Positions 1 to 9,415 are shown, counted from the stretch's first letter. The stretch is 36,084 bases of DNA from Bacteroidota bacterium (GCA_016721435.1 JADKIC010000034.1:1-36084); one strand, 5' to 3'. Translations and numbers: made by a program. Notes: generated by a model not told the origin, from the letters alone.

Positions 1-1
1 G

Positions 2-967
2 CAGCTCACCCTCTCCGGTTCTTTTAATCCTCCAGGGATATCTTCATTATGTGCGCTGGGTTATGATACCGTACTTCAAAAGGTATGGGTTTATGATTGT
101 AATGGCGACAGTATCCATTGCTTTGATCCGACGGGGGTGCCACTAGGCGCCATACTTGCACCCGGAATACCCGCAAACGATGTAGATGTGGAAATCGCTC
201 CGGTGGCATTTAATATGGCCGGTACTGCTATTCCTCAAGGTACCTTGTTGTTTATACATGGTGAAACAGATTCAGCCGAAATTTATGCCATCGATCCGCT
301 AACCGGTGTGATCCTCGATACGCTCCTCACCTCTTTCGGGAACAGTCATGTGGTAGGTGGTGCGTTTAGTCCGGGAACGGGATCCTTTTTCTTAGTGCAG
401 GACAACGTTCCGGGAGCAACTTTGGAAAATTTGATCGGAGAAGTAAACCCGCTGACCGGTGCCCTTATTCAAAGTTTCCAGATCACTTCTTTGTTTAATG
501 TTTCATTCGGTGATTTGGAAGTCGGTGAAAATGGTAATTTGTATGTGGCCAGCAGCGCGGAGGATAGTATTCTGGAAATAACCACTCAGGGTCAATTGGT
601 TCAAATGCATGATATCCCGAATACTGTGGGCCCTATTTCAGGTATGGATTTGAATTGTGGCAGTGCTACCGTTTGGGTATGTAGTACAAATGGAAATGTG
701 TATAGCCTCGGGCAGTCTAACTGCAATACACCAACAGGTATCGCTGTAAATGAAATTCAAAGCAGTTTTGCTGTATTCCCTAATCCATCTACAGCTGTGT
801 TTTATTTCGATAAGGATGTAGATATATTAGGCGTCTATAATCTGTATGGTGAAAGAATTTTACCGGCAAATCAAAAAGTAAAAATGATTGACCTAAACAA
901 TTTCTCGTCCGGAATTTATTTTCTGCAGACTGGGGATGGAAGTATTGTTCGATTGGTTAGACTATAA
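2..967 (+). CDS. T9SS-sorted surface/secreted protein, 3' part only
   Basis: The reading frame is open from base 2, so the gene starts upstream of the window; about 321 codons are present. The visible part has repetitive beta-strand-like segments (for example IYAIDPLTG and IGEVNPLTG) suggesting a beta-propeller or YVTN/SMP-30-like fold. The last ~75 residues have the pattern of a T9SS type A sorting domain: FPNPS, then a beta-rich stretch with YNLYGERI, then FSSGIYFLQT and a basic end (RLVRL). By family knowledge this tail is removed when the protein is exported through the outer membrane and the passenger becomes surface-attached or secreted. Enzymatic function is not recognisable. The ATG at 137 is internal and not a credible start, since in-frame coding sequence continues upstream of it. 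Confidence 0.8.
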   Translation, partial: QLTLSGSFNPPGISSLCALGYDTVLQKVWVYDCNGDSIHCFDPTGVPLGAILAPGIPANDVDVEIAPVAFNMAGTAIPQGTLLFIHGETDSAEIYAIDPLTGVILDTLLTSFGNSHVVGGAFSPGTGSFFLVQDNVPGATLENLIGEVNPLTGALIQSFQITSLFNVSFGDLEVGENGNLYVASSAEDSILEITTQGQLVQMHDIPNTVGPISGMDLNCGSATVWVCSTNGNVYSLGQSNCNTPTGIAVNEIQSSFAVFPNPSTAVFYFDKDVDILGVYNLYGERILPANQKVKMIDLNNFSSGIYFLQTGDGSIVRLVRL

Positions 968-1347
968 TCAACCAAATGCGTTCCATACTACATTTCAGTG
1001 GCAGGATTATAGCTACAACGATTCCCACAAACCCCGGCTTCGTAGGAGCGACAGGATTATATTTTTTTGAATCATTGTAAAACATCCATCCAACACTATT
1101 TATCCGGGTGTCGTTCGCAAAGACGCAAAAGCGCAGAGGAAAAGTTGTGTTATCGAATACGAAGAATGTTTAGTTCAATTTGATGCGAGCTCCGTAGGAG
1201 TGAAATACCAGTAGCTCCATCGGAGCGACACGATTAAAGCAACTTTCATCAAAAAGGTGTCAAAGGAAAAAGCCCTGAAGAGTGTTTACTCTTCTTCAGG
1301 GCTTTTAATTAAACGCTAATTCTGAATTCTGAATTCTTAATTCTGAA
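968..1347. other. Intergenic region with small GGAGCGACA hairpins
   Basis: No gene seen. The stretch contains two related short motifs, GTAGGAGCGACAGGATTA near 1041 and CATCGGAGCGACACGATTA near 1219. It also has two tiny hairpins, CTCC-GTA-GGAG at 1191-1201 and GCTCC-ATC-GGAGC at 1215-1227. These look like members of a dispersed intergenic repeat family. The right end carries the nrdA terminator and a heptad repeat, listed separately. The two flanking genes converge here. Confidence 0.5.
1268..1306 (-). terminator. Rho-independent terminator of nrdA
   Basis: Perfect 13-bp arms AAAAGCCCTGAAG (1268-1280) and CTTCAGGGCTTTT (1294-1306) enclose a 13-nt loop. On the minus strand the stem is followed by a T-run, as expected for nrdA, whose stop lies 42 bp upstream. 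The A/T flanks are symmetrical, so it could also serve the convergent T9SS gene. Confidence 0.85.
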
Positions 1348-1350
1348 TTA
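1319..1350 (-). repeat. 7-bp tandem repeat (ATTCTGA)n fused to the nrdA stop codon
   Basis: Four heptads (ATTCTGA, ATTCTGA, ATTCTTA, ATTCTGA) plus ATTA. The final TTA is the reverse complement of the nrdA stop codon. The same 32 bases occur without any difference at 28486-28517, at the stop codon of asnS, in the same orientation relative to the gene. Each unit junction contains AATT or GAATTC, so the DNA is partly palindromic. Confidence 0.9.
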
Positions 1351-3798
1351 ACTACCGCACATCACACATTCATCCGGATTATCCAAAGAACAGGATAACT
1401 GATCGGAGATAGATGGATTGTCATCTGTAAAATGCGTTACTACATCGTTTGGTGCAGAGGAAATCACCGTAGTGGCAGTTGCAGTAGTGGTGGTGGCCAT
1501 CACCACCTCATCTGCGGTATGGGGTGTCATCTCATACTGCTTATCTACTGTAAACTTAATCGCTGAAGCAGCAGGTTTCGTGCGCAGATAATACATGCCT
1601 GTTTTTAAACCTTTCTCCCATGCGTAGAAATGCATCGACGTGAGTTTGGCGAAATTAGGATCAGCAATGAAGAGATTCAGGGACTGACTCTGACAAATAT
1701 AAGCACCTCTCTCCGCCGCCATGTCTATTACCGTACGCTGTTTGATTTCCCAAACGGTTTTATAAAGTTCCTTGATCTCTTCAGGAATTTCATTGATACT
1801 TTGCACCGATCCGTTGGCAGCGATAATTTTATTTTTCATATCGTTGTTCCAAAGGTTGAGGCGGACAAGATCCATCAACAGATGTTTATTTACTACAATG
1901 AATTCTCCGCTCAACACACGACGTGAATAAATATTGGTGGTGTAAGGTTCAAAGCATTCGTTGTTGCCGAGGATTTGTGAAGTAGATGCAGTAGGCATCG
2001 GTGCGAGCAATAGTGAATTACGAACTCCGTATTTCTTCACTTCTTCACGCAACACATCCCATTCCCATCTATCTGTCGGTTTTACATTCCACATGTCGAA
2101 CTGGAAGATACCTTGTGATACCGGTGAGCCTTCAAAAGTAGAGTAGGGGCCTTCTACTTTAGCGAGGTCCTTTGACGCTGTCATCGCCGCGTAGTAAATG
2201 GTTTCGAAAATTTCACGGTTCAGTCGTCGTGCTTCTTCACTCTCGAATGGATAACGCATCAATATAAATGCATCCGCCAATCCCTGTACACCAATTCCAA
2301 TCGGACGATGACGCATATTGCTGTTCTCCGCTTCGATGATCGGATAATAGTTGACATCAATGATTCGATTGAGATTCTTTGTCGCCACATACGTGATCTC
2401 AAACAAGCGCTGATGATCAAATTGGCCGTTGATGACAAAGCGTGGTAATGCAATCGAAGCAAGATTACACACTGCTACTTCATCGTGAGCAGTATACTCT
2501 ACAATTTCAGTGCAGAGGTTAGAACTTTTTATTGTTCCCAGATTTTTCTGATTGCTCTTTTCGTTGCAGGCATCCTTGTACAATATATAAGGAGTACCGG
2601 TTTCAATTTGTGATTCAAGAACGGCGGTCCAGAGTTCACGTGCCGGAATAGTACGGCGGGCTCTTCCTTCTGATTCATATTTCGTGTAAAGCAACTCGAA
2701 CTCCATGCCATAACAATCGCTGAGTCCGGGTGCTTCATTGGGGCAGAATAAACTCCATTCTCCCTCTTCTTTCACACGCTTCATGAAAAGATCAGGAATC
2801 CACAGTGCGAAGAATAAATCACGCGCACGCATCTCTTCCTTACCATGATTCTTTTTCAATTCCAAAAATTCAAAAACATCAGCATGCCAGGGCTCAAGAT
2901 ACATGGCAAAGGAACCTTTTCGTTTTCCACCACCCTGATCTACATAACGCGCCGTATCATTGAAGACACGTAACATCGGAACTATACCGTTGCTGGTGCC
3001 GTTGGTGCCGCGAATGTAAGAACCTGTCGCGCGAATATTATGAATGCTCAGACCAATACCTCCGGCACTTTGTGAAATCTGTGCACATTGCTTCAACGTA
3101 TTGTAAATGCCATCGATACTATCCGATTGCATCTGTAAAAGGAAGCAGGAGCTTAACTGTGGTTTCGGCGTACCTGAATTGAATAAAGTAGGTGTTGCAT
3201 GCGTGAACCAGCGCTCACTCATGAGGTTATACGTTTCAATGGCAGCATCAATATCTTTCTTATGGATACCCACTGCTACACGCATCAACATATGCTGCGG
3301 ACGCTCCACTACTTTCCCTCTGAGTTTCAGCAGGTAGGATTTCTCAAGCGTTTTGAACCCGAAATAATCATAGCCGAAATCACGGTCATATATAATAGTA
3401 GAGTCCAGCAAATCTGCATGCTCTCGTATGACCTCCATTACATCATCAGCGATCAATGGCGCTTTCTTTCCCGTTTTGGGATCAATATACTCATAGAGGT
3501 CGGTCATTGTCTCTGAAAACGACTTCTTTGTGTTTTTGTGAAGATTGGAAATAGCGATCCGGGACGCTAAAAGAGCGAAGTCCGGGTGACGCGTGGTAAG
3601 AGATGCCGCTGTTTCCGCCGCCAGATTATCCAGCTCTGTGGTGGTCACACCGTCATAAACGCCTTCAATCACTTTTTGTGCTACCAATATGGCTTGCACA
3701 TGCTCCGGCGAGAGGCCATAGCAAAGTTTTTGCACGCGTGCGGTGATTTTATCAAATTTCACCGTTTCCTTCTTCCCATCTCTTTTGAGTACGAACAT
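1348..3798 (-). CDS. nrdA: Ribonucleoside-diphosphate reductase, alpha (large) subunit, class Ia
   Basis: Makes deoxyribonucleotides from ribonucleoside diphosphates in the cytoplasm together with a diferric-tyrosyl NrdB subunit, which is not in this window. The 816-residue protein has an N-terminal ATP-cone (about residues 1-90, starting FVLKRDGKKETVKFDKI). The active-site cysteines are C218 (LSSCFL), C429 with N427 and E431 (NLCTE) and C444 (VAVCNLAS). The radical-transfer tyrosine pair is at about 736-737 (GMYYLRTKP), and the C-terminal redox pair is CVMCGS. The cysteine positions coincide with human/yeast R1 numbering, the eukaryote-like type usual in Bacteroidota. A Thr/Ala/Ser-rich linker (around 765-785) precedes the CxxC tail. 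Start is the ATG at the end of the frame. The gene is intact, with a strong terminator downstream. The 460 bp upstream hold no clear promoter box. Confidence 0.97.
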   Translation of the reverse strand: MFVLKRDGKKETVKFDKITARVQKLCYGLSPEHVQAILVAQKVIEGVYDGVTTTELDNLAAETAASLTTRHPDFALLASRIAISNLHKNTKKSFSETMTDLYEYIDPKTGKKAPLIADDVMEVIREHADLLDSTIIYDRDFGYDYFGFKTLEKSYLLKLRGKVVERPQHMLMRVAVGIHKKDIDAAIETYNLMSERWFTHATPTLFNSGTPKPQLSSCFLLQMQSDSIDGIYNTLKQCAQISQSAGGIGLSIHNIRATGSYIRGTNGTSNGIVPMLRVFNDTARYVDQGGGKRKGSFAMYLEPWHADVFEFLELKKNHGKEEMRARDLFFALWIPDLFMKRVKEEGEWSLFCPNEAPGLSDCYGMEFELLYTKYESEGRARRTIPARELWTAVLESQIETGTPYILYKDACNEKSNQKNLGTIKSSNLCTEIVEYTAHDEVAVCNLASIALPRFVINGQFDHQRLFEITYVATKNLNRIIDVNYYPIIEAENSNMRHRPIGIGVQGLADAFILMRYPFESEEARRLNREIFETIYYAAMTASKDLAKVEGPYSTFEGSPVSQGIFQFDMWNVKPTDRWEWDVLREEVKKYGVRNSLLLAPMPTASTSQILGNNECFEPYTTNIYSRRVLSGEFIVVNKHLLMDLVRLNLWNNDMKNKIIAANGSVQSINEIPEEIKELYKTVWEIKQRTVIDMAAERGAYICQSQSLNLFIADPNFAKLTSMHFYAWEKGLKTGMYYLRTKPAASAIKFTVDKQYEMTPHTADEVVMATTTTATATTVISSAPNDVVTHFTDDNPSISDQLSCSLDNPDECVMCGS

Positions 3799-4260
3799 AG
3801 TTTTTTTGTGTTTTTGGGTTAAAAATGAGGTTGCACTTATGTAATAGAGTCAATTCTTTCAATTTATCTTCCAATTGGGGAGTCGATTACTCCTGCAACG
3901 TGAAGACGTTACTTTTAATTATCCGGTATATTCAGATGAGTTTGAAAACCAGCTTCTTTCTCTTAATAAGGGATGAGTCGCTTAACCGGTCACAAATCAC
4001 GTTAAAGATATCGTTAGCGACAAGTAGTATTTTTTCACATTAGCCCTCATTTTTCAACAAAATCAAGGTGCGTAAAAATAGTTGCTCAAAAACTTTGATT
4101 CCATGAAAAATACAGTATATAGAGAAAAACTATACATAAATACTACCTGTTTGAACGCGGATTACACGGATCTGTCTGATTTTCGCAGATTAATTTTCTA
4201 CGATAAAACAATCCGCGATCATCTGTCCAATCCGTTTCATCTGCGTTCCTTACAAAATTA
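3799..4260. other. Intergenic region between nrdA and a T9SS gene
   Basis: AT-rich, no credible gene: short open frames here lack family resemblance. It holds the upstream region of nrdA on the left and a long imperfect inverted repeat on the right (4153-4248, separate entry). I could not find a TAnnTTTG box in a sensible place for nrdA. Confidence 0.5.
4153..4248. repeat. Long imperfect inverted repeat, 3' of the BNR-propeller gene
   Basis: Left arm 4153-4180 (begins GAACGCGGATTACACGGAT) and right arm 4221-4248 (ends ATCCGTTTCATCTGCGTTC) are imperfect reverse complements over about 28 bp, with a 40-bp centre that itself contains CGCAGATTAA and ATCCGCGATC. It starts 12-13 bp beyond the stop codon of the minus-strand gene at 4261-6750, so it would form a long hairpin in that mRNA's 3' end. 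It may act as a terminator or RNA stabiliser; this is inference. Confidence 0.7.
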
Positions 4261-6750
4261 TTATTTAAGAATTAATTTATAGATGAACGAAGATTGTTTT
4301 ACTTCGGTTCGTATGAAGTAAAGTCCTTTGTTCAGATGATTCAGTTGTATGCTTCCTCCTTGCTTCGGCAGATCCTGTATATAACGGCCAAGCATATCCG
4401 TTAAAAGGATGCGTTCCAACGGTTCCGTAACCTGCAGTTGAAAATCACCATCATTTGGATTTTCAAAACGAAGCACGTGATTATTTTTTGTTTCGTTTAT
4501 TCCTGCCGTGTTGTTGGATGATTTAAAGAGTCCGCCTCCGAAGGTGGTGACCCATACTTCTGAAGGCAGTCCCGGTTTATAAAATATGCGCTCCGGATGG
4601 CGGAACGGAAAAGTGGGATCCTGCTGAAAAACCGGATTGCTCGTATGAAGTCCCGTACATCTCCATAATCCCTGGGTCTCTGTACTCATCCACGCCGCTC
4701 CTGTTGTAGCCGGATCCATAGTAATGGAAGTGACTCTGTCGGCACCGCTGAAGATGCGTGTCCAGCTTTGTCCTCTGTCCGTTGTTTTGTACAGTCCTCC
4801 TAATCCATTGGGCGCTCCTCCCCAGCCACTCCACACACCCACATACCAGGTGTTTTGTAGTGGATCTCCGGAATCAATTGCAATGTCTTTCGTATAGTAA
4901 TACATGCCGGCGTCACTGCGGTCGATCCAGTTCGTTGCACCGGACGGTAAAATAAATATTCCTGATGATGGGGTGAAAGTTCCTGCCGCATCTCTTCTGC
5001 CACAGTAACTCGCTACAAGTGTTCCGTCATTGAGAACATGTATATTGAAAGGATGCCCTTCCGTGCGCGGCGGATTGTTAAGTTTTACCCAAACGCTTGC
5101 ACTCCCTGCAGAAAGGTTGTCGGTTTTCCAGATGCCTCCTTCTCCCACACCATTGGCATAGTGGATGACAGCAGCGTACATGCGGTTGGGGTTGTTGGGA
5201 TCTGCAGCGAGCCAGATCACAGGATGATTGAAGTCGTGAAGCGTCTGCCAGGTGCTACCGTTGTTGCTGCTGTAACGTATCATACCTTGACCGGGATCTA
5301 TACGGGCGTCACTGAGATAAGTGGTTTGATAGAGGTCATGTACCGTGCTTGTGGCAGCGTAGAGGGTATTGCTGACAGTATGTTTAAGTACATAGTAAGT
5401 GGTGTTCTGCGTAGTGGCTGCCATCATCCTCCATTTGTTACCGCCATCATCACTTCGGATGCCGTTGATGTCAGAAGCTGCGGAATACATTTCTTGCGCA
5501 TTGTTCCAGCAGAGCCACCAATGACTCGTATTCTCCAAGCCATTACCGTTATAGGCTTTGAGGATGGGCGTGTTGGAGGCTGTACCGTTTTGATCAGCAC
5601 TGTTCACATATGCTTGCTTCCATGTGGTACCTCCCGTCTCCGTTACATGCACAAAGCCCAGATCCGTAAAGGCGATACGATTCGCGTCGTTGGGTGCTAC
5701 CGCGAGTCCAAGGACATACTCTCCATAGCCCCAGCCTCTGTCACCGCCATCTCCGCTCCAGCCGGTGTAGATGTTATTGTTGAGCGTTGTTTGAAAAACG
5801 GAATTCCATAATGCGCCGCCCGTCACGCTTTTATAGATAACAGGGTATCCGGCGTTCATATCTCCTCCTCCGGCGTAAACGGTGTTGACGTCGTTCTTCG
5901 GACAAGCTACAAAGAATATTTTATCCGATGGAGCGATACCGGTCGTGCGTAATGTCCAGGTGGAAGAGGTTCCCGTGCAGGAATAGATGCCTGTAGAGGC
6001 GGTATAGTCTGCGCCGGTGATACCTGCGTAGAGATCTGCCTGAGGCATCAATGCAGCGTAGAGACGGACATTATTTCCGTTTCTCGCCCCGGCAAAGGAA
6101 CTCATCCCCATCCCCGAAGGCCATCCGCTCATGATGACCGGAATAAAGAGGGTTCCCATATTTCCCGAGTAGATCATTCCTGCAGAGGTGCCGAGATAGA
6201 TATCATTCCCGTCAAAGAAAGCCCCGGCCATATGGATGCCATTGCCGTTGTTGTTAAAAGTATAGACCATCTGATACGTCGCCCCGCAGTTGTTCGTGTA
6301 CCAGATCCGGTCCCAGCCGGCCAGAAAGTAACGCGTGGTGGTGTTAGGGTCCGCGTAAATGGTATAGGCTTCACCGTTAGATGGATCAGGTAATGCATTC
6401 CAGCTCTGCCCTCCATCCGTACTCAGCACCGGGCGACGCTGGTCTAAACCATTTATAGCCGAATGATCAATGGCATACATGGAATCGGGATCTGAAGTGA
6501 AGGCCAGAGAGACGGTATTTCCTCCCTGTAAAGCTTCAGCATGCTGTAATTGCCAGTCCTCACCAAAATTAGTGCTCCTGTAAAATCCGCTCATATCACT
6601 ACTCACCCAAAGCTCCTGTGGTGCATGCGGTGAAATGACGGGACTGTAGAAAGCTCCCCCGCCGCCGATACCCGCTGATGTCCATGTTTGAGCAGGTAAA
6701 ACTCCAGGCAATAGCATTATCAGCAATGGAATTCTCAGCCTTAACATCAT
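4261..6750 (-). CDS. BNR/Asp-box beta-propeller protein (VPS10/GH74-like) with T9SS sorting domain
   Basis: 829 residues. An N-terminal signal peptide ends near LPGVLPAQ (residues 1-20). The body has repeated Asp-box-like hairpins typical of sortilin/GH74-type beta-propellers: STNFGEDW, STDGGQSW, SVTGGALW, TETGGTTW, SDDGGNKW, SSNNGSTW and KTTDRGQSW, spread over residues 60-670. The last ~75 residues form a T9SS type A sorting domain (LRFENPNDGDFQLQV, then LLTDMLGRYI, then LNKGLYFIRT and LILK). Probably an outer-membrane-exported surface or secreted protein. The fold would suit a glycan-active enzyme such as a xyloglucanase, or a binding protein, but I cannot identify catalytic acids, so function stays open. 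The start is one of two adjacent ATGs at 6745-6750. A TATATTTG box sits 2 nt upstream, favouring a leaderless transcript. Intact. Confidence 0.85.
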   Translation of the reverse strand: MMLRLRIPLLIMLLPGVLPAQTWTSAGIGGGGAFYSPVISPHAPQELWVSSDMSGFYRSTNFGEDWQLQHAEALQGGNTVSLAFTSDPDSMYAIDHSAINGLDQRRPVLSTDGGQSWNALPDPSNGEAYTIYADPNTTTRYFLAGWDRIWYTNNCGATYQMVYTFNNNGNGIHMAGAFFDGNDIYLGTSAGMIYSGNMGTLFIPVIMSGWPSGMGMSSFAGARNGNNVRLYAALMPQADLYAGITGADYTASTGIYSCTGTSSTWTLRTTGIAPSDKIFFVACPKNDVNTVYAGGGDMNAGYPVIYKSVTGGALWNSVFQTTLNNNIYTGWSGDGGDRGWGYGEYVLGLAVAPNDANRIAFTDLGFVHVTETGGTTWKQAYVNSADQNGTASNTPILKAYNGNGLENTSHWWLCWNNAQEMYSAASDINGIRSDDGGNKWRMMAATTQNTTYYVLKHTVSNTLYAATSTVHDLYQTTYLSDARIDPGQGMIRYSSNNGSTWQTLHDFNHPVIWLAADPNNPNRMYAAVIHYANGVGEGGIWKTDNLSAGSASVWVKLNNPPRTEGHPFNIHVLNDGTLVASYCGRRDAAGTFTPSSGIFILPSGATNWIDRSDAGMYYYTKDIAIDSGDPLQNTWYVGVWSGWGGAPNGLGGLYKTTDRGQSWTRIFSGADRVTSITMDPATTGAAWMSTETQGLWRCTGLHTSNPVFQQDPTFPFRHPERIFYKPGLPSEVWVTTFGGGLFKSSNNTAGINETKNNHVLRFENPNDGDFQLQVTEPLERILLTDMLGRYIQDLPKQGGSIQLNHLNKGLYFIRTEVKQSSFIYKLILK

Positions 6751-6751
6751 T

Positions 6752-6759
6752 CAAATATA
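6752..6759 (-). promoter_or_regulatory. Bacteroidota -7 box TATATTTG directly before the start codon
   Basis: Matches TAnnTTTG exactly on the minus strand, only 2 nt from the first ATG of the BNR-propeller gene. No clear -33 TTG was found at 17-23 nt. If used, transcription would begin at or inside the start codon (leaderless mRNA). Motif seen; function inferred. Confidence 0.4.
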
Positions 6760-6827
6760 AGGTCACAACAAAGCAGAAACGCCTGAATATTCAACTAAAA
6801 CTTACAAATTGATATTTGACCGGGTTC

Positions 6828-6924
6828 ACCACTAAGTCACTAAGGGCACTTAGAGGCACTTAGAAGTTCTAAAAAATTTATGGATGCTCTTAGTGATCTA
6901 AGTGGACTTAGTGTCTAAGTGGTT
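6828..6924. repeat. Long imperfect inverted repeat, 3' of the aldo/keto reductase gene
   Basis: Left arm from 6828 (ACCACTAAGTCACTAAGG...) and right arm to 6924 (...GTGTCTAAGTGGTT) are imperfect reverse complements over about 39 bp, built from degenerate CACTAAG/CTTAGTG units. It begins about 12 bp past the reconstructed stop codon of the aldo/keto reductase at 6936. The position relative to the gene is the same as that of the unrelated inverted repeat at 4153-4248. Confidence 0.7.
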
Positions 6925-6935
6925 ATCATTGACGA

Positions 6936-7915
6936 TCAATACTCCGGCAGCACCGGTTTGTTTCCCATGATCTGATCAATTTTTTCCATGATCTCATTCG
7001 TCAGCAAGGGCAAGATTTCCGGTGATTTGATATTTTCTTCGAGCTGCGAAACCTTGCTGGCACCGAGATCACAGTACTGACATTCGGGTTCTTCAAACAC
7101 CAGGCAATGGAAAGTTGCGATAAACTAACGTCCAGGCTATCCGAAATACTTTTCAACTCCTTTACCTTCGCCAATTTTTCAGGAGTGATGTTCCGATCCC
7201 GCAGCCAGTCGAGGCCTTGCATGGATAATCTCGTCTCTCCGGCTTCGCCAAGGTATTTTCCACTGAGTAATCCTGAGGAGAGTGGCGACCAGATCGTTGT
7301 TCCCAAACCCTGATAGCGGAAGATATGCAGGTAGTCATCTTCCATTTTTTTCCGTTCAAAGAGGTTGTATTGCGGTTGCTCCATTACGGGTGCGATGAGA
7401 TGATGTTTCTCCGCTTCGAGATGCGCCTGCAAAATTTCAGTGGCACTCCACTCGGAAGTTCCCCAGTAGAGTATTTTTCCTTGCTGAATGAGTGTGTTCA
7501 TCGCCTGCACGGTTTCGAGAATCGGCGTTTGCTTATCCGGTCTGTGGCAGAAATACAGATCAATATATTCCACCTGCAAGCGCTTCAATGCGGCTTCGCA
7601 TCCTTCTAAAATATGCTTCCTGCTTAATCCCCGTTGATTGGGCTTACTTTCCTCGTAGCCAAAAAACACTTTGCTCGATACCATATACGAACTGCGTGTC
7701 CAGTTCAAATTCTTTAAAGCCTTCCCCATCACCAGTTCACTCTGACCGCGTGCATAAATCTCCGCATTGTCAAAAAAGTTAATGCCCGCATCATAGGCTT
7801 TCGCCATCAGCGTTTCAGCGATATTGTCTTCAATCTGCTTTCCAAATGTCAGCCAGCTTCCCAACGACAATGCGCTGATCTGTATTCCTGTGTTTCCGAG
7901 TTTGCGGTATTCCAT
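6936..7915 (-). CDS. Aldo/keto reductase (Kv-beta/AKR6-like), one frameshift near its end
   Basis: NADPH-dependent oxidoreductase of the TIM-barrel AKR superfamily, about 326 residues; cytoplasmic, substrate unknown. Visible catalytic residues: D49 and Y54 (FDNAEIYARG), K82 (SSKVFFG) and H124 (FCHRPD). The sequence LGSWLTFGKQ and the FGYEESKPNQRGLSRKHI region resemble the voltage-gated potassium-channel beta-subunit/YghZ-like branch. The frame breaks near 7063 (GG where GGG would restore it). The corrected frame continues as GASKVSQLEENIKSPEILP, the usual C-terminal NADPH-binding segment, to a stop at 6936-6938. The uncorrected frame would stop at 7001. Start chosen as ATG 7915 (MEYRKLG); a TTG just upstream is less likely. 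Confidence 0.9.
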
Positions 7916-7988
7916 ATTCAATAAGTCTTAATGTATATTTTGACAAAAGTACGACAGACAGTTCAGTAAAATGGAATATTTAATTTTA

Positions 7989-7996
7989 TAATTTTG
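7989..7996 (+). promoter_or_regulatory. -7 box TAATTTTG before the SGNH-like gene
   Basis: Exact TAnnTTTG match ending 6 nt before ATG 8003, in the divergent 87-bp gap between the aldo/keto reductase and the SGNH-like gene. No convincing -33 element. Would give a very short or absent leader. Confidence 0.35.
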
Positions 7997-8002
7997 ATCA
8001 CT

Positions 8003-9244
8003 ATGAAAAATTACATGTTACTTATCCTGTTACTCTTTCCTTTCTCTCCCCTCAACGCCCAAACCACCAGCGTCCTTTTTATCGGCAACAGCTACACCGC
8101 TTCCAATAATCTCCCACAATTGTTTTCAGATCTGGCATTAAGTATGGGCGATACCGTCTTCGTGGATTCAAATACTCCGGGCGGTTATACTTTTCAGGGG
8201 CATACCACCAATGCTACATCATTAGCAAAGATCAATGCACAGCCCTGGGACTTTGTATTTTTGCAGGAGCAAAGTCAGCTTCCTTCTTTTTCTCCGCAGC
8301 AGGTAGCTGTTGATGTGTACCCTTATGCAAGGATGCTCGATAGTCTCATTCATGTAAACGATAGCTGTACCGAAACCGTTTTTTACATGACCTGGGGTCG
8401 CAAGTATGGTGATGCGAGCAATTGCACGAACTGGCCACCGGTTTGTACTTTTACCGGAATGCAACAGCAACTACGGGATGCCTATGTGCAAATGGCCAAT
8501 GATAATAACGCACTCGTGGCTCCTGTTGGACAAGCCTGGAAGGAAAGCTGGTTCACCGATTCCACCATTAATTTATGGGTTTCCGATAACAGTCACCCGG
8601 ATGTAGCCGGTTCTTACCTGACCGCCTGCGTGATGTATGCCACCATTTTCAGAAAAGCGTCTTCTATTGCTACCTTTAATGCCGGACTTCCTCCTGCAAC
8701 GGCGCAGTACCTGCAACAGATCGCCGATCAGGTGGTGTTTGATAGTTTGCCGGTTTGGAATATTGGTGACTTTGATGTGCAATCGGATTTTATTTACAGC
8801 ACGAATAACCTGCAGGTACAATTCACCGATCAAAGTCTGTTTGCCGATTGGTGGCAGTGGGATTTTGGTGATGGAAATGTTTCTCTTCTGCAAAACCCGA
8901 CACATACCTACTCTTCCGGTGGACTTTATGTGGTGAAATTGCTGAGCGGAAACAGTTGTGAGTCAGATAGTGCATTTGAGCAGATCGTGGTCACCACTAC
9001 CGGTCAGGCAGAGGTGGAAAAGAGTTCCTGTTTGCAGTATCTGGGTGAAAATACCTTCCTGATAAATTGTGGGGATGTCATCAACGCGACTGTTTATTTC
9101 CCTGATGGTCGTCGGGTGATGGAAGTAAAAGGAGTGATGTCGGAAGGTAGGATCGATTTAAACACCTTGCATTCAGGCATTTATTTGATTGAAATCACCT
9201 TCTCAAATAGAAGCAGGGTGAATTTGAAGTGGCATAAAAACTAG
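8003..9244 (+). CDS. SGNH-hydrolase-like protein with PKD domain and T9SS sorting domain
   Basis: 413 residues. Signal peptide MKNYMLLILLLFPFSPLNAQ is followed by an SGNH/GDSL-like fold resembling DUF4886 proteins: nucleophile block LFIGNSYTASNNLP (S30) and the late D195-x-x-H198 of SDNSHPD. Such proteins are esterases or deacetylases acting on carbohydrates; the substrate here is unknown. A PKD domain follows (about residues 265-315, core WQWDFGDG and THTYSSGGLYVV). The last ~75 residues are a T9SS-type tail (INATVYFPDGRRV, LHSGIYLIEI). Expected to be exported through the outer membrane. Start chosen at ATG 8003, which places the signal peptide at the N-terminus; an in-frame TTG at 7994 is less likely. 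Same strand as the following protease gene, 171 bp apart. Confidence 0.85.
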   Translation: MKNYMLLILLLFPFSPLNAQTTSVLFIGNSYTASNNLPQLFSDLALSMGDTVFVDSNTPGGYTFQGHTTNATSLAKINAQPWDFVFLQEQSQLPSFSPQQVAVDVYPYARMLDSLIHVNDSCTETVFYMTWGRKYGDASNCTNWPPVCTFTGMQQQLRDAYVQMANDNNALVAPVGQAWKESWFTDSTINLWVSDNSHPDVAGSYLTACVMYATIFRKASSIATFNAGLPPATAQYLQQIADQVVFDSLPVWNIGDFDVQSDFIYSTNNLQVQFTDQSLFADWWQWDFGDGNVSLLQNPTHTYSSGGLYVVKLLSGNSCESDSAFEQIVVTTTGQAEVEKSSCLQYLGENTFLINCGDVINATVYFPDGRRVMEVKGVMSEGRIDLNTLHSGIYLIEITFSNRSRVNLKWHKN

Positions 9245-9415
9245 AATAGTTTCCCCTTTATTTTTCTTCAAAATATTTTCGGGAACCACTTTCACAGTAT
9301 AAATGTATTCCGTACATTAGCAATCCTTGTCGTGCAGGCTGCGTGAAAACTCACTTCCCTTTTCAGCTTGTGTGATTGCCCTCTACGAATAACCCAAAAC
9401 AATACCTTAACACTT

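Noticed and set aside
3825..4282. Short ORFs between nrdA and the BNR-propeller gene
   Set aside because: Low-complexity AT-rich frames; the second one spans the inverted repeat. No family resemblance or start signals.
5038..5811. Long (257-codon) antisense ORF inside the BNR-propeller gene
   Set aside because: The minus-strand frame has clear Asp-box repeats, a signal peptide and a T9SS tail. The plus-strand frame has no recognisable features and is a codon-bias shadow.
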